Positions 1-6,188 of a DNA stretch of 11,518 nt are shown piece by piece. Position numbers and translations under genes: made by a program. How positions within the stretch are numbered: position 1 is the stretch's first letter; each line of letters begins with the position of its first letter. The notes below the pieces were generated by a model, which saw nothing but the letters and a program-made list of their open reading frames with translations, ran no database searches and was not told the origin of the DNA. The stretch comes from Saccoglossus kowalevskii (lineage: Eukaryota > Hemichordata > Enteropneusta > Harrimaniidae). The stretch spans positions 339,165 through 350,682 of the forward strand of contig NW_003146283.1 in NCBI RefSeq assembly GCF_000003605.2. Reading direction: 5' to 3'.

Positions 1-312
1 TATTGATCGCTGAAATTGGTTATTGATCGTCACAATGCGTTATTGATTGCCGCAATGCGTTACTGATCGTCGCAATGCGTCATGGATTGTCGCAATGCGT
101 TATTGATCGTCGCAATGCGTTATTGATCGCCGCAAGCGTTATTGATCGTCGCAATACGTCATTGATCGCCGCAGTGCGTTATTGGTCGTCGCAATGCGTC
201 ATTGATCGCCGCAATTTGGTTATTGGTCGCCGCAATGCGTTATTGATCGTCGTAATTGGTTATTGATCGTCGCATGCGTTATTGATCGCCGAAATTTGGT
301 CATTCTTCGCCG
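1..312. repeat. CpG-rich minisatellite, 20-bp unit, about 15 copies
   Basis: The unit is close to TATTGATCGTCGCAATGCGT and is repeated head to tail from the first base, so the array continues beyond the left edge. Most copies are exactly 20 bp; three are 19 or 21 bp. Two unit types mix: most end in AATGCGT, and a minority (near 20, 221, 260 and 300) end in AATTGGT or AAATTTGGT. A T/C difference just after GATCG alternates through several middle copies, suggesting a partial 40-bp higher-order unit. Apparent open frames here (repeats of VIDRRN) come from three units making 60 bp and are not genes. Each unit has several CpGs, unlike the AT-rich flank. Confidence 0.95.
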
Positions 313-792
313 ATTGTATATATGGGCCACCGTAATATTACTGTCACAGGTATCATCACCTTTCATTTTGAAAAGGCAAGAGGATAAGGCAGATGTTAGC
401 TTTGCCAAAGGCATACACATCAACTCAATAATAAAGAAAAACTTACTGTGTTGTATTGAAAAAAAAAATTAATTAAAAATGAACAATATGTTTGTCAACA
501 GCAACCTGGAAATTAACTTCTTTTACATTCAAACTACAGATTTTAAAGTGACACTTCAGATAGACTAAGTGTAGACACAAATGCTCTAGAACTACTTCAA
601 CTATGTAACAAGAGGCTCGATATTGAAAAAAAAAAAAAAAAACACCAACAGAGAGTCAACAAAAATTTGGATGCAGAAAATTATGTACATGTATCTTGAT
701 GAAAAATTGTCATATGATCAAAATATTACTGACTGTGTGTGTAAGCAAATTATCCGAATCAGAAAATGAAAAAAAAATAAGAAGAAACTTTT
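313..792. other. AT-rich DNA without a recognisable gene
   Basis: This stretch separates the minisatellite from the exon-like frame at 799-1152. It contains A-runs, the longest being 17 A at 626-642. If 799-1152 is a real first exon, this would be the start of its first intron on the minus strand. I looked for a matching minus-strand acceptor followed by an open phase-0 frame and found none; the two pyrimidine-rich candidates (near 447 and 605) both run into an early stop. Confidence 0.6.
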
Positions 793-798
793 CTTTAC

Positions 799-1152
799 CC
801 CAAAAGGGGATTTCAGCCGAGGAGCTTCCGCTGCTTTCGTAGCAGTTTTGTCGACTTCAATGCAGACAAAGCAACCGAACTGACTTGTCGCCTGACCAAC
901 TTTTAGGCCACCATACACCTCCACTTCTCTCCCATTTCTCTCATCGTTGCAGAAGAAACACGGGACAGCTACTCTGGACAGTATGTCCTTAAAGTTGTAT
1001 GGGCGAAACTCGCTTGCCGCTACCGATCTCTCGTATAGCTGTGTAAACGTCACATCTCCCTGGCCAACGTCAATTGCGTACCAGTCTACAACAATCCCTC
1101 CGTTTTATCCCTTAACTTGTATGCTCACGTATTTTGGTGGTGTGGTCGCCAT
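799..1152 (-). pseudogene. First-exon-like coding frame with an in-frame stop (unknown protein)
   Basis: Reading the minus strand from the ATG at 1150-1152 gives MATTPPKYVSIQVKG, then TAA at 1105-1107, then the same frame stays open for 102 more codons to a good splice donor (GGG|GTAAAG, exon end at 799). The exon is exactly 354 bp (118 codons, phase 0). The downstream part has protein-like composition, with recognisable stretches such as VDWYAIDVGQGDVTFTQLYE, a CFFCNDE motif and VEVYGGLKVGQATSQFGC. No methionine follows the stop, so no internal ATG rescues the frame. I do not recognise the family. The block is richer in CpG than its surroundings and has a CpG-rich promoter-like region just upstream, as expected for a first exon. 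It may be a decayed exon, a null allele or a sequencing error at one base; CAA, GAA or AAA to TAA are the single-base options. The frame past the donor (below 799) turns into poly-Phe/Lys and is intronic. Confidence 0.5.
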
Positions 1153-1159
1153 GTTAGAT

Positions 1160-1440
1160 CATTTATGACAAAATTGGCATGTTTTGAGACAATCTCCTTC
1201 CCATAGGTCTTTGCGCTTTACGTAACGCGCATCTAACTGTGCGGCGGAGTTTGGTTTTGAGGTAGTCCAAAACGAGTTTTACGACAAGTCGGCGCTTTGC
1301 GACAATATGAGTCGGCAAGTTCCGGACAGAAAACCGATCTGTGGAGTCTCGTCATCAAAGATTTTTTTTTTTTTTTTTTAGAACAGGCGAAAACAAATGT
1401 GCGCGCGGATGTCATCCATAAAATTAAGTCGGTGTGGCCT
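1160..1440 (-). promoter_or_regulatory. CpG-rich block, candidate promoter of the 799-1152 exon
   Basis: Roughly twenty CpG dinucleotides fall in about 240 bp (for example around 1213-1247, 1286-1303 and 1400-1410), in sharp contrast with the AT-rich DNA on both sides. It lies directly upstream of the minus-strand ATG at 1152. It contains an 18-T run at 1362-1379. No convincing TATA box is visible. The promoter call is inferred from base composition and position only; no transcript evidence is available. Confidence 0.35.
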
Positions 1441-2940
1441 TATGAGATATGCAAAATTATATTGTAATCATATCATGGTTTTAATAACAAGCAATGCATG
1501 GCACAGTAGTTTCCGTTAGTTATCAAATTTAAGATATATAGTTTTGTTTATAGTAATGTAGTCGGAACATAACATGTTTTGTTTTATCAAATCGTTTTAC
1601 AAGTCGTATTTATATTGTTTACGAAAGCTAAATTGTTTATGGGACATTATATTGTAATTATCTAGATAAGTGATAATTGTTATTTTGTTATAGAAATGTG
1701 ATGATAGTTATTTAGAACAGTTGCTGATCATTTTTTTAAAAAGTAGAACAATTTCAGCGACTTTAAGAGGGATCAGAAGGACCCGTTGGGTCAGTGAACA
1801 GTTTACATGTATAAATTTTGCATGGGGTTACAAATGATGTTCGCTGAGTGAATGACTAATTTAGGATGAAGGTGGTCATATAAAACAGACTTACTAACAT
1901 CAGGGGCGTTATAGCATTTACTAAATCGTTATCACAAACCGGTTTAAAAAAAAATGATGCATGGTAGTCTACCCACTAGCTTGACATGTAAGCGTGAGAG
2001 GCGCCCTTACCGGCCGAGCGAAGCACCACAGAGATATTTTGTGAAGTCTGAAGAACTTTTAAATTTTCCTGCAAGCCCACGTTTTGAAATACCGCAATGT
2101 TTTCATTTTAGAGATATATAAATATTTTTAGAGTTTGGATTATGCAATGATTGTTAAGAATCTCTTGAATGACTTGCCAGGTTCTGTTTATTCCCATGAC
2201 TGAAGATGAATACGATGACCTCTTTGTCGACCTTACAGCTTAGATAGCAAGTCCCGGTATATTTTGTGCTTTTGTTTTTGTTACACGTGTTTATCTGGTT
2301 GTTTTTACATTTTGGAATGATTTTATTTCCCAATATTATGAGTTTCGTCAAATTCGTGGTGCTAAAATGCGCGTTTGCAGAAAGTTTATTCCCGGCGATA
2401 TTTATTTGGCCAATCAAAAATCATAATTCACGCATCGGTGAGGTGATTAGCATATGACACTATTTTGACCCCAAAGACGCACTTACAGAATAATTTTCAA
2501 ACGTTACGAAAAACAACTTTCGTAAATTAATTTGCCAAACTAAAACATGGCAACTTTCTTGAAAATATAATTCAACAGAGAGCTTCAGAAATAAAATTTC
2601 ACAACAATCCATTCTCATGACCTAGACTCTGTTTTGGAAAGACAGTCCAGCTAACAAAATCCACACAAGAGAGTTCGGCAAATAATGCAACAACCTGCCT
2701 AAAAAACTTTAAACTTTCATTGCAAAAAAATAAATTATCATTTTCCAAATTCCCCCAACTGCATAAATTTGGACCGACAAAATAGTGTATTGTTTTTTGC
2801 CTACTACTGAGTTTGTACAGGCAAAATAACTTAGATAATTTTAAAAGCTAAGTACAAATGAAAGTAGGTAGGATGATATTTAGTTTAAACATTAAATAAA
2901 TTATTGAAATTATGCAATCGTAACATCGTCCTATGAAGAC
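1441..2940. other. AT-rich intergenic DNA, no gene seen
   Basis: Both strands were read. Open frames around 2154-2457 on each strand overlap one another, have low-complexity composition (Phe/Leu/Ile-rich on plus, Asn/Lys-rich on minus) and lack splice or promoter context, so they are not called. A near-direct repeat of TTATATTGTAAT occurs at about 1456 and 1646. A good CCAAT box (GGCCAATCA) lies at 2408-2416 on the plus strand in a slightly CpG-richer patch. Confidence 0.6.
2408..2416 (+). promoter_or_regulatory. CCAAT box
   Basis: GGCCAATCA matches the NF-Y consensus RRCCAATSR. It sits in a small patch (about 2365-2445) with several CpGs (GCGCG, CCCGGCG, CACGCATCGG). It could mark a plus-strand promoter, but no first exon was recognised downstream, so function is unproven. 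Confidence 0.2.
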
Positions 2941-2958
2941 CAACGGGTGCTCCCGTTG
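2941..2958. other. Short perfect hairpin
   Basis: CAACGGG and CCCGTTG form a 7-bp perfect stem around a TGCT loop, in AT-rich surroundings. It does not match the histone mRNA stem-loop. Function unknown. Confidence 0.5.
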
Positions 2959-3127
2959 CATTAACACAGACAAATTTGTATAATAATCCTTTATTAACCA
3001 ATATATTACTATGAAATCTACATAATAAATTATTAAATGAACATAGAATTAATTATTCAGAATAATTAGTAAAATCAAAAAGAAAATTTGAAATTAGTGT
3101 TTATAGATACAAAATAGTAATTGCCAA

Positions 3128-3150
3128 GTCACATGATCTGGTCATGTGAC
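3128..3150. promoter_or_regulatory. Inverted pair of M-box type E-boxes
   Basis: GTCACATGA (3128-3136) and TCATGTGAC (3142-3150) form a perfect 9-bp inverted repeat with a 5-bp spacer. Each arm contains TCACATGA/TCATGTGA, the site preferred by MITF/TFE-type bHLH-ZIP factors. No transcription start can be tied to it. Confidence 0.35.
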
Positions 3151-3274
3151 ATTATTACACAACAGTGTTGAGTCTCATATTTGTATAAAATTAATTAGGT
3201 ATGCAAAATAATATTTATCGGTATGTTTATGAGCAATAACATTTCAAGGAATAAAATACTGCAGAATACAGTGC

Positions 3275-3286
3275 TTTGACGTCAAA
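3275..3286. promoter_or_regulatory. CRE-like palindrome
   Basis: TTTGACGTCAAA is a 12-bp perfect palindrome with the full TGACGTCA cyclic-AMP response element core bound by CREB/ATF-type bZIP factors. It lies about 250 bp upstream of the possible coding exon at 3531-3650. A regulatory role is inference. Confidence 0.3.
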
Positions 3287-3530
3287 CACAAAATGTGGCA
3301 GCCTTATTTTCCTAGATTATTCGCCTGGATCTTCAAATATTCACTGCCACATTCAATAATTTGTCATCACTATCTATCCTAATAATTCCTTTCTGAATCA
3401 TTGACCGTCTCTCATCATTTATTATACTTTGCCACAGACTCTTTGAGAATCAGTTTTGATTTCTTACAAATACATGTCTTGGCTTTTGTTTCTTTTGCAG
3501 GCAGATTATTACAGCTAAAAGTCTGTACAG

Positions 3531-3650
3531 TTCCAAAATTTCAACAATATTCATCCAGACAAGCTGGTACAGGTTCTAAAGAGATCTTTTGTTGTACGAG
3601 CAGCTCTTAAGAGAGGTTTTGACAGTGGAGCATGGAAACCTGTTTTGTAA
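3531..3650 (+). CDS. Possible terminal coding exon, 39 codons, unknown protein
   Basis: After a possible acceptor (GTCTGTACAG|TT) the plus strand reads 39 codons and then TAA at 3648-3650, including HPDKLVQVLKRSFVV and ending RGFDSGAWKPVL. The composition is mixed and protein-like, unlike the low-complexity frames nearby. An AATAAA at 3655-3660 follows the stop by four bases, as in a gene with a very short 3' UTR. Against it: the frame is closed by TAA at 3516-3518, so only the weak acceptor at 3530 fits. The strong acceptor ending at 3500 favours other frames, one ending at about 3565 and one at 3607-3609. No upstream exon was recognised. It may also be a fragment of an old retrocopy. I do not recognise the family. 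Confidence 0.3.
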   Translation, partial: FQNFNNIHPDKLVQVLKRSFVVRAALKRGFDSGAWKPVL

Positions 3651-3654
3651 CTGA

Positions 3655-3660
3655 AATAAA
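3655..3660 (+). terminator. Poly(A) signal AATAAA
   Basis: A canonical AATAAA lies four bases after the stop of the candidate plus-strand exon. AT-rich DNA gives this hexamer often by chance, so it counts only together with the exon. Confidence 0.25.
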
Positions 3661-3978
3661 AATTCACTGGCCAGAAACACGTATGTAAATTAAATATTAA
3701 AATATAACATTTCGTATAATTATCAAAAAAAAAGCAAAATGTCTAATTTCTTAAATAATCAGCAAATACATCTTAACAATTTAACAAAAAATTCATTCAA
3801 GCTTTCCAAGACAAAGTATCACATAACAACGAGAAATTGCAAATTGAAAAAAAATCTTCTCTAAATGCGAGCCAACATTTGCTCAAAGTCGCATCCCTCT
3901 AGTGACAAAGTGCTTCTGTGAAGTAAACAGGTGAAACACGCCAGTCACACATGGATTAGCAAATATTCATTGCATAAA
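3661..3978. other. AT-rich DNA, nothing recognised
   Basis: No open frame, inverted repeat or RNA gene is supported here on either strand. Confidence 0.5.
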
Positions 3979-4236
3979 TGTACACAAACCGTTCTCACAA
4001 AATATATGGAAAGTTGCGCAACTCTGTCGTAATATTCAGAAGATTTCGTTACCTTAAAAATATCTTTTTCCATGACTAATTATGCAAAGTTGATGGGGAA
4101 ACTACGGTAATATGGCTGCATTATCAACATGAACTCAAATATAGCGGTCAAGTGACAAAATTCCCTGTGTTGTAGAAATCAACGACTGGGAGGGTACGCA
4201 ACTTTCCATATATTGTGGGTGTATACAGTGTGTACA
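3979..4236. mobile_element. 258-bp foldback (MITE-like) element
   Basis: The arms contain an 18-bp perfect inverted repeat: AATATATGGAAAGTTGCG at 4001-4018 and its complement at 4197-4214. Similarity continues outward with mismatches to TGTACA at both ends (3979-3984 and 4231-4236), giving arms of about 40 bp. The interior has no coding capacity. This is the structure of a non-autonomous DNA transposon. The family is not recognised and target-site duplications are unclear because the ends are themselves palindromic. Confidence 0.65.
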
Positions 4237-4276
4237 ATTTTAAAATAGACATGCATTATTTCACATGTGCATGTGG

Positions 4277-4488
4277 TACTGTAAAATGACTAATTTTCAC
4301 TGGGTTTAAATTTCACTGATTTACCATTTCAGGCATATTCAGTGGGTTTTAAATTCATGGTTTCGTCATTTAGATAATGTGTTCTATGCTAAATTTTACA
4401 TATTCACTGTGTTTTAATTTAGCGCATTTTTCCAGTCAGCGAAATAAGCTAAATTAAAACCCAGTGAATAATTACCCCCTTTATAGTA
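4277..4488. mobile_element. Diverged MITE related in design to the 5451 and 10034 copies
   Basis: The ends TACTGTAAAA (4277) and its counterpart TTTATAGTA (ending at 4488) form an inverted repeat that continues through TTCACTGGGTTT on the left and AAACCCAGTGAA on the right. The 212-bp length, TACTGT end and repeated TTCACTGG/TTCGCTG motifs parallel the better-preserved copies elsewhere in the window. Internal copies of the ATTCACTG(G/T)GTTTTAA motif show further reduplication. Probably an older or sister subfamily. Confidence 0.55.
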
Positions 4489-4489
4489 C

Positions 4490-4734
4490 TCAGCATTAAT
4501 ACTTGATTGATCTGTAGTCATCGATGACTACAGAATGTTTTCGAGAGATCAACTATATTCTAAGTGACTACACAGAGCTGTGAATGCCATTGCTTAGACC
4601 TATCTATTAAGTCATGGAAGCCATTTTTAGAGTGGTGTATTATGGGTTATCTATCAGACCCAACTGAGAATAAAATTCAATGCATTGCACATAACACTAT
4701 CCCTTATCAATTTTCCAGGTAGTCATTTCATACC
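4490..4734. other. Intergenic DNA with a 24-bp perfect palindrome
   Basis: A perfect self-complementary palindrome occupies 4511-4534, with half-site TCTGTAGTCATC and centre ATCGAT. The rest of the stretch has no recognisable gene. Confidence 0.6.
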
Positions 4735-4882
4735 TACCATATTTGCTCTAATAGAAGCGCACTTCTAATTGTCGTGCATACAAGCCAAAAGTTGCACTTT
4801 GGTGATATTTTTATACACCAAAAATTTGCACTGAACCATTTTTGTAACCGAAAGAGCTTCTAATATTAAAAATACGGTGCTA
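4735..4882. mobile_element. Decayed foldback element
   Basis: The left end (TACCATATTTGCTCTAATAG, 4735-4754) is a mismatched inverted repeat of the right end (read inward on minus: TAGCACCGTATTTTTAATAT). The arms also share TTAGAAGC/ATAGAAGC and an inner (A/T)TTGGTG pair around 4800-4822. Similarity is moderate, so boundaries are approximate. The ends resemble widespread short DNA-transposon derivatives, but the family is not established here. Confidence 0.4.
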
Positions 4883-5194
4883 GACATCCCACTAACACCG
4901 ATGTCAGAAGTACTTGCATACCCTGCAAATAAGCAAACCACAACAACAAACCACTGAATATTGCATTCTTAGTGTTAAAAGCACTTCCGACTATTGAAAT
5001 TTTCAAAATGTAAAAATGCTCTAATAATTATCATATTTCTGTGTTTTCTTCAGAACATTTTCATTAACTGCATTTTTTTCTAGGAAATTTGGAACAACAT
5101 CAAAAGATCTGGTAAATATTAATAAATATGAAACCAAAAACGAGACCTGAGTGTCAATACGTGAAAGAATTCTAAATGCAAAGAATTCAGCATT
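4883..5194. other. AT-rich DNA, no gene supported
   Basis: A minus-strand open frame through 5021-5215 begins at a non-ATG codon, has no splice context and is not called. No RNA gene or repeat is seen. Confidence 0.5.
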
Positions 5195-5208
5195 GTAACC
5201 ATGGCAAC
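5195..5208. promoter_or_regulatory. RFX X-box
   Basis: GTAACCATGGCAAC fits every position of the 14-bp RFX X-box consensus (GTHNYY-AT-RRNAAC), the motif that drives many ciliary genes in animals. It is about 1 kb beyond the end of the zinc-finger gene. No adjacent transcription start or ciliary gene is recognised, so it may be a distal element or a chance match. Confidence 0.4.
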
Positions 5209-5450
5209 AGAGCACTTGAACCTTTGAGATGAATTTGACGTTGATCCATGCAGCATGAAAATAAATTATAATTATATACTTTGCAATATATATATATTAC
5301 ATGTTGTATAAATAAATAAAATTGCTACAGGTATGTATGCATGATAAATAAAAAATTTTGAAAGAGTTTTCACACTACCATAGGTCTAAAACTTAAAGTG
5401 GAATAAATATCGGTTATGATTATCAACATGTTTAAGGCCCATTTACTGTT
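5209..5450. other. AT-rich intergenic DNA
   Basis: It contains a short (AT)n tract near 5286-5297 and is otherwise featureless. It could hold the far end of the zinc-finger gene's 3' UTR. Confidence 0.45.
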
Positions 5451-5647
5451 TACTGTGGAATACTTTATTTTCGCTGGATTTAATTTTCGCTGAAAAGGCT
5501 TTTTGGGCATTTTTTATGGAATTCATGGAGTTTAAATCTGAAATATAGGGAAAAAAGTATATTCGCTAGATTTTATTTTCACGGAATCATCCCTTCAGCG
5601 AAAATAGCGAAAATAAATTCCAAGCGAAAATAAAGTATTGTAGAGTA
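5451..5647. mobile_element. MITE, copy 1 (197 bp)
   Basis: The ends are TACTGTGGAATACTTTATTT at 5451 and, inverted, AAATAAAGTATTGTAGAGTA ending at 5647. The TIR continues through several TTTTCGCTGG/CAGCGAAAA motifs, so much of the element folds back on itself. If TA is taken as the target duplication, the element proper starts CTGTGGAATAC, in Tc1/mariner style. It is clearly homologous to 10034-10245, including AGGCTTTTTGGGC and ATCATCCCTTCAGCG. There is no coding capacity. It carries AATAAA hexamers on both strands. Confidence 0.85.
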
Positions 5648-6188
5648 TAACAAGTTGAAGGCCAACCAATAAACAATTATTGTGCAATCTGATTTATAGC
5701 AGGACCCAAATCAAATGTGTTTAGAAAAGATACAAGTGTGTCTTATTAGTGTCATAAACAAACTTTCTTTTTTTTTTCACATGTTGAACTTGATAGAGGG
5801 TAAAACATGGATGGAAAGAGAGTAAATATGTAATAAGATGTGTAAAAATTGGTAGAGATAATCACAAAAATATCTCAATCTTATTTAATGATTTATAAGT
5901 ACCTAAAAAAGTGAAAATGTAGAAATCTGAATCCCGTTTTATCAAAATTTGTCTGTTTTATATCATGTTTTCTCAAATTATTCACCTTGCAAAGTTTTCT
6001 CTCAAAACAATTTCTGAATGTTAACACCAACTTATTTGAAGAATTAATAGTACGAGATTAGAAGAGTATGGCCTTTGAGAAAGACCAGTCAGTTAATAAA
6101 CTGAATTACCAATTGTATTAAACCTATGTTCTTCTCAATTGGGAAAAACAATATACTTCACCAGAAGCTAGAACTCAGATATATGAAT
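5648..6188 (-). other. Probable 3' UTR and downstream flank of the BTB zinc-finger gene
   Basis: This lies directly after the stop codon on the minus strand and holds no other gene. The nearest poly(A)-like signals on minus are ATTAAA (complement of 5884-5889) about 300 bp past the stop, and canonical AATAAA only inside the MITE (complements of 5572-5577 and 5464-5469). The real cleavage site cannot be chosen from sequence. Confidence 0.45.
5884..5889 (-). terminator. Candidate poly(A) signal ATTAAA
   Basis: This is the first good poly(A) variant hexamer after the zinc-finger stop codon on the minus strand, giving a 3' UTR of about 300 bases. No downstream GU-rich element was verified. Confidence 0.25.

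Larger units (their letters stand above)
2959..3530. other. AT-rich intergenic DNA with several short palindromes
   Basis: No gene is seen upstream of the candidate exon at 3531. The stretch holds a paired E-box inverted repeat (3128-3150), a full CRE-like palindrome (3275-3286), a 10-bp inverted repeat (3292-3301 with 3344-3353) and a strong plus-strand acceptor-like tract (TTGTTTCTTTTGCAG, ending at 3500). Confidence 0.5.

Noticed and set aside
1-312. CRISPR array
   Set aside because: The 20-bp units are contiguous with no unique spacers, and the window is eukaryotic.
75-472. Open frames on both strands over the minisatellite
   Set aside because: They are translations of the 20-bp repeat (period 60 bp in protein space) and run into AT-rich DNA. 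No splice or promoter context.
2154-2457. Overlapping open frames on both strands
   Set aside because: Low-complexity composition, mutual overlap, no family features and no splice sites.
5021-5215. 64-codon minus-strand frame under the X-box
   Set aside because: It starts at GTG, not ATG, and has no splice context or recognisable motif.
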